From Symsagittifera roscoffensis (Eukaryota; Xenacoelomorpha; Acoela; Convolutidae), in contig NC_087062.1 of the NCBI RefSeq assembly GCF_963678635.1, forward strand, positions 32,523,651 to 32,587,650: a DNA stretch of 64,000 nucleotides, read 5' to 3'. The translations under genes were made by a program, and so were the position numbers. Position 1 is the stretch's first letter; every line of letters begins with the position of its first letter. Shown piece by piece: positions 12,624-24,448 of the stretch. The notes under the pieces are model-generated. The model was not told the DNA's origin, ran no database searches, and worked only from the letters and a program-made list of their open reading frames with translations.

Positions 12624-12871
12624 TCAAATATTGTCAAATTATAAACCATAAGATCTTGTTAACTATCCCCGTTAAACAAGTTCCAAATCATTTCACTAAA
12701 AACTGAGCTCTTTAACTATTTTCCGCCCTTCGATACTTGGAACGAACTGCCACCCCCTGCAATAAACTATTTTAACGATTGAGCATATGCAAATTTTGAC
12801 ATCGTAACGAATCTCCCCACTCTTGCAAAAATGCGGGGTATTTAAAGAGATTCCAAAAACCATATATAAAT
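12624..12871. other. Short spacer, nothing recognised
   Basis: AT-rich sequence between the palindrome and the terminal-repeat-like sequence at 12872. No gene or repeat was recognised. Confidence 0.4.
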
Positions 12872-12955
12872 CAGGGGCGGATCCAGGATTTTCTCGAGTG
12901 GGGAGAGGGGGTACGAAAAGTTTTTTCGAAATCTTCGTCGACTTTTTTAGTCGGC

Positions 12956-13067
12956 TCAAATGGACAATCTGGACAAATCAGCTCAAAGTGGACAAGTCAG
13001 AAAGGACAAGTTTATAGTGGACAGGTTCAAATTGAACAGGCTCAAAATGGACAGGTTTAAAAATGGG
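12956..13067. repeat. Degenerate ~14-20-bp tandem repeat (TGGACAGGTTCAAA)
   Basis: Six to seven imperfect copies of AAATGGACAGGTTCA-like units run through this stretch. Examples are TGGACAATC, TGGACAAGTC, TGGACAGGTTCAAA and TGGACAGGTTTAAA. No coding meaning is evident. Confidence 0.7.
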
Positions 13068-13960
13068 GGAAAACTTTACGAATTTCTGAAAGTACTAGTT
13101 TTACTGTGCCAAACGTCTCAAAAGCATCACGAATAACGAATGAAAATATTTCACTTACCAGCCCTTGCTTAGTTTCAGACAATCAAATAATTTATCTTAA
13201 TCCATACACACTGCCCTTCAACCCAGAAAAGTATACGCTTTCACATGAAATATTAATATCTTGCAAGCCAAAAACTAATATTATTCAAATTGAGGCAAAA
13301 AATTTCCAAAATTTTAACAGGGGAAACTTAGTTTAGACCTTAGTTTTCATGATTGGTCAGAAAGGTTTGAAAATTCCTCCGAATCAGAAGTGTTTCAGAC
13401 CGTTTCAGAAGAAAAAAAACAGAAGAGCGCATGCTCCATATTGCACAAAAATACTTATTCGGAAACTGGAAGCTAATTAAATTTAAATTTTTCAGCAGCT
13501 TTCGATTAGTAAAAACAATGGAACTTTGTTGAGGAAGAGTCGTCAACCCCCTGCCCCTCCTTAAATTTGCCCATGCTTGCTTATTGCAAGGGTAATTCAA
13601 GCTCGATCAGCTTAAAAATGACGGATTCCTAGATTCATTTTATTTGATGATTTCACTCTACAAGGAATCTTAAAATTTCACCCTTCAGTGGACCTATAAA
13701 TCTTGATGTCTCTACCTTGAGTCACAAAAAAGATGTTACAATTTTAGAAGTTCAGTCAAAAATGCAAATTACCTGCGGTTCAATCTTTGTGTTATGTGAT
13801 ATCACTGCTAATTGATACAAGGCGTAGTCTGCGAAAGATGTCCTCTTCAAGGAGTGAACTGTAAAGCATTTGAGTACTCATTATCATCCTGTAGTACCTT
13901 CTTTTACTTCTGCTCTCAATTGTCCACATTCAAAAACTAGGTAAAAAACTAGAAAAAAAA

Positions 13961-14350
13961 TCAGTAAATTTTAGCAAGCAGGCTTTAAAAGATGGCAAAA
14001 AACACTGGTATAACTAAGTAGCAAATCATTTTAATCGTTTTTTTTTAAATTTAGGTATATTTAATGGTAAAAATATACCCCGGAAACAAACAAAGACTTA
14101 TAACTGCAGCTATTGACATTTAATGTGTCACAGTAAAAAAAAATTGCCAAAGGTTTAGATAATCAGTAAATATTAGCAAACATGCATTGAAATATGGCAA
14201 AAAAAATGGTATAAATAGCAAATCATATAAAGTTAGCTATACGAAGTATCTCTTTTCAACTTTAGGTATACTTAATGGCAAGCATATACCCTGAAAACAA
14301 AAGATTATTGATAAATACAGTGTTTGACTTTCGTTGCCTTACAGAAAAAG
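13961..14350. repeat. Two-copy ~202-bp tandem duplication
   Basis: Copies start at 13961 and 14163 with TCAGTAAAT.TTAGCAA. Both continue with a 'GGCAAAAAA..TGGTATAA' block, then 'AGCAAATCAT' and 'TTTAGGTATA.TTAATGG'. They differ by many substitutions and small indels, so the duplication is old. Confidence 0.75.
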
Positions 14351-14373
14351 AACTTTAGTTTAAAAAATTATAT

Positions 14374-14530
14374 AAATTACTATTAAAAAAGTCTCCAGTA
14401 CCAAAAGGAATGCAAGCTTTTTGCCTTCAAAAAGATGATTTTTCTTAATTAATTAAATAAATTACTATTAAATAAGTCTCCAGTGCCAAAGGGAATGCAA
14501 GCTTTTTGCCTTCAAAAAGGTGATTTTTAT
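14374..14530. repeat. Two-copy 85-bp tandem duplication
   Basis: Copy 1 (14374-14458) and copy 2 (from 14459) share AAATTACTATTAAA and then 'GTCTCCAGT.CCAAA.GGAATGC' and 'AAGCTTTTTGCCTTCAAAAAG'. There are few mismatches, so this duplication is younger than the neighbouring 202-bp one. Confidence 0.85.
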
Positions 14531-16027
14531 ACCTCCAATTCATAATAAATGAAAGTATAATGCAAAACCAGTTTCCATCAATCCTCAAAAAAATATATAT
14601 AAAAACTGTCTTCAAAAAAAGAAGGCCAATTTATGATACAAACACGCTTTCGTTATTAAAAGTCTACCAATTTGGGTTTCCGAATAACAAGTTCACTACT
14701 GATGCGGTTATCACTTTTACCAAAATGGTCTGTGAAAACTTGGAATGTCGAAGAAAACAAAGGCACTTTTTTAGATCTTGGGTAGAACTTTCAGTTCAAA
14801 TTTTTCTGGAATTGTCTGATAAGAAATTGAATTGTATGGCCTTTCTAATACTGCATCAAGTTTCTTGAAGGACTTTTTAATAGACCTTCAGCAATGTGTA
14901 AAACTTCAAAATCTTTATTGTGATTTAAAAAAAAAACAATTGATCATGACATACCAAAAAATAATGTTTTGGGACTATTGGTTTTCTTTCTGTATCTAGA
15001 TGATTTTAAAAACTAAATGAACACAAGCATGAAATTGGTATACAAATATCTTGTGCACAGGAAACTCAAAACCGGACCTAAAAACATCAATAGGATAAAT
15101 GCTAAAAATGTACTTAAAAATTTGAATGAAAATAGACTACTTTTTAATTCTGATAGAACAGCATTTATCGTATTGTGAGTGGGAAGGGAATATTTCAGAA
15201 AATGTGATTTATAAAGAAGAAACAAAGGAGCCAGCGAGATTTCCGCAAAGGAGCCTGCCAGATATTTTTTAGTGCTAGTGATTCAAAATCTCACGTTTTC
15301 AGCTGAACTGAACAAATGCTTTGGCAGAATTGCTGTTGCAATTCAGTCACTATACTGTGTGCGACATATGGTAACATTAGAGACAACAACTATTCTTTTC
15401 AGATTGTTAGTTTTTCAAATTTTACTTTTAACTCCGGTTTTCTTTTAATTCTACCCATGTTTCAAACTAACAGTTTATGCAGAGAAAGTAACTGGGCAAT
15501 CAAAATGTGCTATCTCCCCAGAAATTATGATCATGTTTATAATTAACTGTTAAAGTTTAAAATTTTACCAGCCGAACTGTTCATTACACAACATAGCTTG
15601 ACTAGAAATTTTGTTGCGGCAGAAATAATAATATAATTGAACTTTCAGGCTATAACAGAGTACCTGTGAAACTAAACGAATGCACAAATCAAATAAAACA
15701 AAATAGGCTTCTAAAAACAATTTGAGGAAAAAAGTCTATAGCAATTAATAGTTGTAATAAATGAAACATATTAAACGTAAATATCCCAAAACAAATCAAA
15801 GGAAAATTGATAAGTTCATCAATTTTTTTCGAAAAAAAATTGATAGATCCAATAATTTTTTTCGAGATTATTTCTTTATATAATAAATAGATTTGTTTCA
15901 TTCAAAGGGTGTATAATAAATAGATTTTCAGTTCAAAGGGTGAACGTTTTTTGGTGGACAGCGGTCGAATCCTTGAGGGGTGAGAGCGCGTACTCCTCCC
16001 CCGGCCCCCTCTCTAAATCCGCCCGTG

Positions 16028-16297
16028 GTATGACTGCTCATAATTTATGTGACAAGGAATTTCATTTGCTTGTTGATACTGATTAATATCTTATCTTTCT
16101 ATTTCAGAAATGCATGTTTCAGTTTGAAAGGTTTCTTTTTGTCGTTTTGAATTTCTGAGAAAAAAAGCTATGAAAAAATTATGCTTGTCAATACATCTTC
16201 GTGTTTTCAACTGTTTATGCTAACGAGGTTTATGTTTGTCGAGTGGTTCCCGTCCAGTTTTCCAGTCGAGAATTTTGCAACTTCAAATCCTATCGAT
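16028..16297. other. Spacer, nothing recognised
   Basis: Lies between two element-like sequences. No coding or repeat signal was recognised. Confidence 0.35.
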
Positions 16298-17219
16298 CCT
16301 GGGTTGAACTCCATACACCGAAAATGCTTATCATACAATTCCATACATCAAGTGCATGGAAAGCTATTTGCCATACAATTTTCATTAAATTTCATTAAAT
16401 GGTTGATAAAAGATATTAACTAATTTCAGCAGCTTTTCATTCTAACAAGACACTCTGGCGAGGAAAAAACTGAGATTTTTGTTTTCATGAAAAAAAAAGA
16501 TTATCATACAATTCCCATTAATGGAAATTGTATGACTAGCATTTTTTTGATGAAGACTCAAAAATTTTTCAAGTAGTTTTGAAATTGCCCCATGCAAAAA
16601 ATTGTTTAATTTTTTTCATCCGCAAAACGAGTTTAGCGCACAAACAAATATTTTACAAAAAAAATTTTTTGCATGCAAAATTTAATTTATTGTGTGCATA
16701 ACGCAGTTCTGGATACACAAAAAATGGATTTTTTTTTAGTTTCTCTGAATTTTTTTTTTTCAAAAACGCTCAAGACGCCTCTTTATTTTGTATGGCATGT
16801 TTACGTATGCCTAGGTCAATCGAAGAATAATTAAAAACGCAATCTTTGAAATTTATCATTTTGAAAATTTTCGCCAAAATTTAAAAGTTTGTTAATTTCT
16901 TTATATCATTTGTGAAAGACAGATTTAAGACATTTCAGGTCGTTTATATACAATGTAAATGCGAGACAGTCAAAAATTTGTTGCTTAAAGTAAACCAAGT
17001 TCTCTGTCAATTGCATTGGGTTACAAACACGACCCAAAACATTTCAGAAATTAATTTAGAAAAAAATTAAAGTTTTGGTTTATGGAAAATACTTCTCATA
17101 CAATTTTCATATATGGAATAATATATTTTTCGGTACGTATGGCATTGTACGGAATTGCATGGTAAAAAGTTTTTCATATATGGAAATTGTATGATAGGAA
17201 TTTTTGGTCAACCCGGGAT
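16298..17219. mobile_element. MITE-like sequence with inverted ends
   Basis: The left end GATCCTGGGTTGAAC and the right end GTCAACCCGGGATTA are inverted relatives. 'TATCATACAATT(T)CCAT' follows at the left end and its complement precedes the right end. Inside are further inverted pairs, notably TCATACAATTCCCATTAATG next to its partner at about 16504-16540, and another near 17098-17195. No transposase frame is present. The target duplication is unclear, so the superfamily is not assigned. Confidence 0.5.
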
Positions 17220-17686
17220 TACAGTGCAGTGCCACTTTCAAGGTCTGGAGATAACTCCTCGGCTCAAGTCACGACTAGTTATCTTTTCTTTAAGATTGAC
17301 TTATGCATTCAAGAATGCTCATTCAAAAGGCCTTATTTTCAGCCACATTTATGTCTTAACCCAATATCGCCTGCTCAATAAGTAAGCTAAAACTGATTTC
17401 AACTAGTTTTTGTTTCAACTTTGATTGATAATTGTTTTGAATTGACCAAAAAATGTAACGACCTATAACTAACTAGATATTTCAAATAGAAATTATTACA
17501 AACTCTTGATATGATATCTGCTCCAAAAACCATATAAATTGTCTCATCTGAAGCAGAATTAGTATCAAAATCATATGTGAAATACTCAGACAGGAATTTC
17601 TTAATAGTAGTTGTATAACGATCTTTTCTCATAACCCATAAACACAACATAAAGCTGGGTACCTTTACCCTTAGATCGTTAAAATC
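17220..17686 (+). other. P450 upstream region
   Basis: No upstream gene is visible in this stretch. A TATA-like TATAAAT at 17533-17539 lies about 150 bp before the P450 start codon and could serve as promoter or be chance in AT-rich DNA. Confidence 0.3.
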
Positions 17687-19507
17687 ATGTTTGTGTATTT
17701 ACTCGCGTTTGTGGTAATCTTCTTGTCATGGCTCTGGTTCAAATCAAGGCCGTCCAAATTTCCTCCCGGACCCTTATGTCTACCGGTGATTGGAAACATC
17801 CACAACGCCATGTTTGACGAAAAATTTCCAGATCGCTTACGGACATTGCATCAAAAGTATGGCCCTGTCATTTCCGTGTCCATAATGGGCCATAAAACAT
17901 GGGATGTATGGGTGGAGGATTTTGAGATTGCCAAAGATTTCCTGTATGACTCACGATTTGCATCCAGGAGGATTTTCAGTTTGTTCGGTGAAATGAGATA
18001 CGAACGAGGAATCTTTCTCTGCCCGGGTGACGAAGCCAAATCAAAGCGCAAGTTCTTCCTAAATGCACTTCGACTGTTGGGAGTCGGGAAGTCGCTTTTC
18101 TCGCTCGGCATTCAAGAAGAAACCGAATCTCTGCTACTCCATTTGGAGAAGTTTGTGAACACCAATCTGAACATTTCGGTAAAAACTTAGTTTTTATCAA
18201 GTCTTTTTGAAATTAAAACCAAGCTTTTGTCATTGTAAAACTACATTTTCTGCTATCCATGCATCATATACGACATCAATGTAAAAAAAAAACAATTTTT
18301 CGAAGAAAAAAAATAATATTCCCATACCGTGAGAAAAGTCACGTCATCGTTTTTAAAGCTTTTTACTAAAATTTTGCATTATGATTGCAAATACTGTTTT
18401 GAGCTCATAATACCGTTTCAACAATTGTTTTGGAAAAACAAAACAAATCTACCGGGTGTTTCCAGAGCATCAGTAGGGATTCTAAATTGATGATAACGAA
18501 AAAATTTAAAAGGGGCTCTAATTTGAATATTTTGTTAGGCTGCTATGGCATACACAACCAACAACATCATATCCAAACTTTTATTCAACACCTCTTACAG
18601 CTTTGATGACAAATCATACAAAATTATCCACCAAAAACTGATGCGAAAGTTCGAATTGCTTAATCCTACACTTCCTATTTGGGTTTTGCCTTTCTTAATC
18701 AGCAAACGAATGTCTCAAACCAAAGAACTCATGCGTTTACGAGTAGAATTCCTGCAATTCCTTCAAGAAAATTTTAATACACGAAGACCAAAAGACGATG
18801 AGAATCGTGAACATGAATGCTTTTCGGACTTTATCTGGGAAGCTTTATTGAAAGAATCGGGAAAACTTGATGCGTTTCCAGAAGAAGATATCCCGTTTAT
18901 GCTCGCTGATCTGTTCATGGCGGGTTTGGAAACTACAATGACGACACTAGCTTGGGCGATGCTCAATATGATTCACAGACCCGACTTTCAAGAGAAAGTT
19001 TACGAGGAGCTAAGACGAGAGTTCCCCGAGCGAGAGGAAATCATTCCGGTGAGTGGCGTGCAGTCGTGTCACTTCACAATGGCGACTATAAACGAGGTTC
19101 AGCGCTTCACCCCGACTGTATTCTCGACCGCCGACCACACCTCAAATGTTGACGTTGAGAACTTCCACGGGTTCAAAATACCGAAAGGAACTCGTATGTT
19201 TCCGAACAGCGTTGCTATCAACCGAGATCCAAAATTCTGGAAATTTCCGACTGAGTTCAATCCGGAAAACTTCTTGGACCCCGATGGTTGTTTTGTGAAG
19301 AGCCAATACTTGATGCCATTCGGGGTGGGGTTGAGGGCGTGTCCAGGCGAGGCAGTTGCTAAGTTGGAAATGCACTTAGTGTTTGCAAATGTTTTGAGGA
19401 GATTCAAAATTTGCCCGGCAGATGCGCTGCCCCCTCTCATTCCTAAAGTATCATTGGTATCGAATGCTCCCTATTATGAAGTGCGCCTGGAGAAACGAGA
19501 AAAATGA
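17687..19507 (+). CDS. Cytochrome P450, CYP2-like (microsomal), two exons
   Basis: Predicted haem-thiolate monooxygenase of 486 aa. Exon 1 is 17687-18178 (164 codons). The intron is 18179-18538 (GT...AG, phase 0). Exon 2 is 18539-19507 with TGA stop. An N-terminal signal anchor (residues 1-18) and proline hinge PPGPLCLPVIGN (26-37) indicate ER attachment. Further motifs are I-helix AGLETT (292-297), K-helix ExxR as EVQR (350-353), FNPENF (404-409) and haem loop FGVGLRACPGE with Cys432. Length and motif order fit the CYP2 clan. The C-helix is odd: GDEAKSKR (114-121) has Ala where the family usually has Trp. Substrate is unknown. A possible ATTAAA poly(A) signal lies at 19670-19675. No paralogue is adjacent. 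Confidence 0.93.
18179..18538 (+). other. P450 intron 1
   Basis: A 360-bp AT-rich phase-0 intron. The donor TCG|GTAAAAAC and acceptor TTTGTTAG|GCTGCT restore the reading frame between NLNIS and AAMAYTTNNIIS, as expected in the D/E-helix region of CYP2 proteins. Confidence 0.85.
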
Positions 19508-19819
19508 GTTAGGCGTTTATGAACTTATCATTTGATTCAAATATTGACAGGGCAGAGCCATTGACATTACTAAATAATTTTTTAATCTTTCACCTTAGAT
19601 CAACTTAAATCTATGTTGTTACTCACATATAAAATTATCTTGGGTCAACTAGTTTGCTTTTTGAGCTCTATTAAAATACCAAAAAAGGGTCTGCACTTCG
19701 TCCTAACTGAATTCCTCATCGACCCCTTCCCAAATCTTCCGCTTCTTTGAAAAGTTTACGGCTTCGATACCCGTCAAATTTAATGTACATTTTCTGCAGA
19801 TTATGATTCTGTGCAAATA
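19508..19819. other. P450 3' flank
   Basis: Probable 3' UTR and short intergenic sequence with a possible ATTAAA at 19670. No other feature was recognised. Confidence 0.4.
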
Positions 19820-20551
19820 CAGTACTGATTTAAACTATCCGGACAAAATGAACAAAACTTGAAATTTCATTCACGTTTTTCTCAAATTGGGATACGATTA
19901 GACAAAGAAAAGAAGGGAACAAAAGTTTCTTGGAGTTTCATCAGAAATAATATGGTGCAATTTTTTCTCCGAACTTCTCAACCAAAAATTTACCCCAAAA
20001 ATGTGTCATTTTGGTTTTTTTTTTCAATTAAACAAGAATTATACTGAGACTACTTTGTTGATTGATAAAGAATTTTTTATCAAAAGAAGCATCTTCACAG
20101 CCCAACAAAGTTCGAGAAGGAATAAATCTCCAAAAACCTGTATAAGAGAAAATAGTTTGGCTTGATAGTCAGGAAACGTGATTTTTACTATATTAAACTT
20201 AAAATCTTTGCTTGAAAGCAAATTTCAAACAATTTACCCAAAATTTTGAAGATTTAACCCTTGTAGAACTTTGTTGGCTGTGTAAAAGGCTTCTTGTGAT
20301 ATATATTCCTCGTCAATTAACAAGTAGTTTCAGCGTAATTCTTGATCAATTGAAAAAAACCAAAAAGACCCGTTTTGCGGTAAAATTTTGATTGAGATTT
20401 TGATAGAAAAAATAAATCATATTAATTCAGATGAAAGTCTAAGCAAGTTTTGTACTCTTCATTTCTTGTCTTATCTCAACCCAATTTGCGAAAAATGTGT
20501 TTGAAAATTTAAGTTTTGTTCGATTTGTCCGGATAATTTAAATCATAGCTG
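19820..20551. mobile_element. Foldback MITE, Tc1/mariner-pogo type
   Basis: 732 bp with long imperfect inverted arms (about 19820-20113 and 20268-20551). The outer ends read CAGTACTGATTTAAACTATC and, inverted, CAGCTATGATTTAAATTATC, both followed by CGGACAAA. Both sides are flanked by TA (19818-19819, 20552-20553), the target duplication of the Tc1/mariner superfamily. CAG...TATCCGGAC ends are typical of pogo/Tigger-like elements. There is no transposase. The arms differ at roughly a fifth of positions by eye, so it is not recent. Confidence 0.8.
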
Positions 20552-20553
20552 TA

Positions 20554-22445
20554 TTACTTTATGGCTCAAAACTGCACTCAGAACTCAATTGGGACCAACT
20601 TACATTAATTTTGTTAAATTGGTTGTGTCTTAGTAACCATAAAAGGCCTAATTTTTGAAGTTTTCTGAAAATCATAAATCAGACCGCGCGGGCTAAGACT
20701 GCATATTTTTTCATCATCGGGTCAATCAAGCTTTCATTTCTTTAAAAAATCTTGTCAAAACTTAATGAAAATATCAATCATCCTTCAAGAAATTTCAGAG
20801 AAACATGAAGAAACAACCAAAATCGCAAAAGTTATACTGAAGACTTTCAAAGATTCAAGACATTTTTCCAATACTTCAAAAACCTTTTGACTAGGTCCCA
20901 TTCATTTTTTCTAGGCTTTTACGAAACACAAAATTGGAATTTCTGCCATTCTCGATTTCATACCAAACTTTTCTAACATTCAAAAATTAAGCAAGATGTC
21001 ATGTCAACAATATCAATTACTTAAGAACTTTAGGTAAGCTATTGGTTTGATAATAAGAAAAACGAACAATATTATAACTTAAAAGTATCAACACAAAAAA
21101 TATCCGAAAAAAGTAAACTTACTCTTCAAACAAAGCAGATATAATTCAAAGAGACTAACTTTAAAAATCCCTTCTGATTTGCATTCTAAAAACAAAGAGA
21201 AAATTGGTTACGCAAAATAAATAATCAAGTACGTACAGTACAATTCATTGATTTTAGCTGAAAATATTTGGTCACTGGTCTATGATTGTAGTGTAAGAAC
21301 AACAAATTTTGATTGATGTTGACATTCAAAATTTTCCAACACTTCAAAAACGTTTCGACCAGATCCTCTTCAATCTAAAGTTTCACTTTTTTAAAATTCA
21401 AAATTTCGGCTATATATGATTACAAAAATTTTAACAAACTGAATCAAAGTGACCATTGGAGCTTTTTTTCAAATTCTGTCAACAAAACTAATAAAAACTG
21501 GTACTTTTGAAAGCAGACTTGATTTACAGAAACAAGAAACTTTGAAAACATAACTTCGTGACTCTCTATCTCTCTCGAGGAGCGAAGCGGTCCGTTGGGC
21601 AGTGAAAATTTTGACTCCTTTGCTTTATTACTCTTAATTTTACCGTTTGACATTTTCTTTAATTACAATTTAATTGCACTGATGAACTGACTTCAAATAT
21701 TGATGGCTTGGGAGAGCGTTACTTTATACTGCTTTAACTTCAACAGAATTCTTCAGCCCTCACTTATCTTTAAACCCCACGGCCAGTTTTTTGCTCTAAA
21801 ATTGACTGTTCTAATTTAATGACTCCGACTGATAGTCCAGTCTGGAAACATAAAGGAGTCCAGAAGATACAACGAGATTTATAAAAACAAAGAAAGAAGT
21901 ACGTATAAAAAATGAAAATATTCATTAATCTAATCAGGAAAACTAAGTAGACAAGCTGTGTTTTCATAGGATCTTCACATTTAGCGCCTTTTATAGAAAA
22001 AAGATTTGATAAAAAATTAATTTTACTCGGCGAGGGCTATTGCAGCTCGTATTTCTCAATCATTCCATAGAATACATGAAATATCAATAAATCTTTTGCA
22101 ATTAAAATTAACATTTTTCACAAGATATGATTTTTGGTTTGTCTTCGGAAAAATTAAGTGCCTCGAGGCTTAAGTTAGTTTGATTTGCCGTTTATGCAAA
22201 AAAAATGACAGCCTTTTTTATCTCGTTTCCAATAGTTTTCTAGGCATAAAATGGAGACCGGATATAGGGCTATAATGCCTGTGTTCTGGTATTCATGACT
22301 AATTGAATAAATAGTTTCGAAATACCGCTGAGAGCTCCCCTCGTGAAATTTAGGAAATTTTAATGAACTTGATGAAAGCATTTAAGTTATTAGCAATCAG
22401 ACACAACTTTTCTTTAGATTTAAAAATTTTATGGTTATGAAATTA
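20554..22445. other. Intergenic AT-rich stretch
   Basis: No supported gene. A minus-strand frame at 21444-21653 (69 codons) begins with ATG in a locally GC-richer patch (21560-21600). It could be a first exon, but I find no partner exons. The last bases (ATTA, 22442-22445) are the left TSD of the large retroelement. Confidence 0.4.
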
Positions 22446-22823
22446 TGAGTTGTGACGGAAGGTCTAACTCATAGAGTAATTTCAGATAAGGTACACCGTC
22501 TGCTCGTCACGCTATCTAATTTTCGGCCGGATACTTTCGTGCAACTTCTTAATCTAATACCAATCCTAATCTTACTCTTATATCTCTTAGTCTCAATAGA
22601 TCTAGAGTATACTGGTTTGTTACGAGTTGGTCTCTTGGAAAAAGCAACTAAGCTGTAAGTTAAATTCAGAATGCTCTGGTGCAGAAACTACAAGTAGTTT
22701 CAGCAGTTACAAATAAATGGGTTGTTAGTTAGATGGAGTATAATTGATTAGTCTTCAATATTTTATTGGGATAAAATATCTAATTTATAACCAATAAAAA
22801 TATACAGTTTGAATCAGGTTCCA
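22446..22823 (-). repeat. 3' LTR of the large retroelement
   Basis: 378 bp, TGAG...TTCCA on the plus strand. It is highly similar to 45866-46242, with differences scattered by eye. It holds the conserved hairpin near 22679-22705 (slightly mutated) and a minus-strand AATAAA-like motif near 22768. ATTA precedes it. Confidence 0.9.
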
Positions 22824-24448
22824 CCCAACCGGGGTTACAGAGTTTTTGTTTCTTTGACTTATTTCTGTAGTGGAGGATGGATGATTGATCGTTCGTGTTT
22901 CGCGAGCATCATTTCTTTTCTATTCTTGGAGGAGGAAACTCCAGGAAAATGGAATCATAGATTTCATCTTGTCCTTCAACGATGACTGAGATCGTTAAGA
23001 AAATCAATCTGATTTCGAGATAGTTTGTTATGATCGTCTGTTCTTGATCGGTGTGGTGAACTATGTTTCGATCCGAATTGGGAATGGCGTGAAGCTCCAG
23101 TTTGGAGGGAAAGCCCTGTAACTCGGATCTGTACGTATACTTGAACATAGAGGTGGTCATTGGTCTGTTTCAATGAAGTCCTTTGCTTCGGAGTCAAGTC
23201 GTACTTTAAATCCTTTGAGTTGTAGTTGTGAGTGGCATATCGGTTGTGCTCAGCCATTCCATAGATTGTGTGTGATGAGGTCGTCTTAGCTGCTTGATGC
23301 TCGTCTTCGTGATTGTGTATGATCTATATTGCTGCAATACATATTTTACATAAATAAATGTTTAGTAAGTCTTATTTTTATTTATGATTTTTTATAATTT
23401 TTTATCGCAAAAACTTTTATTTTTAGTTCAGTTATTTTAAAAGAGTTACTCACACTTGAGTACCTCTTATCAAAATAAGGAGTTTGGTCACAAAGCGTGG
23501 ATTCTAGCACGGTGGGTTAGGCCGGCTATTAAGCATGCTCAGGATTTTGTCCTCTTCTGGTGGGTTAGGCCAGCAGTGAGGGTATGATTTCATGTTGGTT
23601 TTTTATGGGGTCCCGTTTTGTGTTAACCTTTTGTGTCGTGTTTGTTTCTAGTTTTTCCTTTTGTTGTTTTAGTCGTGTCTTTTTCTCAAAAATTAAATTG
23701 TTTGGTTTAAGTTTGTCTTTCGACTTTTTGGTGTTTTATGCTTTCTTTTTTAGAATTATCAATAGTCTTCAAAAGAATAAATTATCGGTTCTTTAAGCTG
23801 GTTTAATCCAGTTTGGATACCGTGCGTTTTCTTTTCTTAGTCATGCTGTTAGTTTGTGTTTCATGGTGTTTAGTAAGCTGCGTTGGTTAATTGGGATTAT
23901 TATATAGTTCCTTTCCAACCGGGTTAAAAGAAAGTTTAAAATTTGTTATTATTAGTTTGAGTTGTTATCAGTGAGAGTTGAAACTTGAAAACATTATTTT
24001 AAACAATTCTTCGAGGACGAGCTGTGCGAGTGTGGATAGACTTTGTGTGCGGTTGATTTTTGAAAAGGTTAGTACTGCTAACATTTATATAAACGTACTG
24101 CTGAAAATTTTAATTTTACTGCCTTGTGGGGAATGAAATTATTAAATTGTTTTCAGTGTATTCAGATTTACTACATCGGGGAAAAGAATTTATAGATGAA
24201 TTTACTGCTGTGGAGAAAAATTTTACTGCATCCTTTATTGCTGTTAATTAATAAAAGTTTATAAATTATAAAAGTGTTTGCTATTTGAAAAAATTATAAT
24301 GTTTAAAAGAGTTTGCAATTTTTATTTCTTTTTTCTGTTTTCTTGCTTGTAGATGATGGTGATCTAAAGACTAATGAAGAAACATTTAATAAGAAATGGT
24401 TAGTTTGTTTTAAAATTATTAGTTATAAATTAATTATTTCATATTTAC
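22824..24448 (-). other. 3' non-coding region of the large retroelement
   Basis: Lies between the last ORF and the 3' LTR. A balanced-composition patch at 22900-23330 holds overlapping minus-strand frames (22909-23160, 22976-23257) with no recognisable domain. 'GTGGGTTAGGCCGGC/AGC' is repeated near 23510 and 23560. There is no clear polypurine tract: the sequence next to the LTR reads GGTTGGG on the minus strand. Confidence 0.45.

Larger units (their letters stand above)
12872..16027. mobile_element. Possible non-autonomous DNA transposon with short TIRs
   Basis: The left end CAGGGGCGGATCCAGG and the inverted right end CACGGGCGGATTTAGA (16012-16027, read on the minus strand) match at most positions. 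They are followed by G-rich subterminal sequence. Such CAGGGGCGGAT ends are common on non-autonomous DNA transposons, probably of hAT type. I find no matching 8-bp target duplication (ATATAAAT left, GTATGACT right) and no transposase. The interior is AT-rich with short frames and tandem duplications. The two ends could instead belong to separate insertions. Confidence 0.4.

Noticed and set aside
17399-17650. 83-codon minus-strand frame upstream of the P450
   Set aside because: No domain, low complexity, and overlaps the expected promoter.
22909-23257. Two overlapping minus-strand frames near the 3' LTR as a gene
   Set aside because: Both frames are short, overlap each other and show no recognisable domain. 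Kept as non-coding element sequence.
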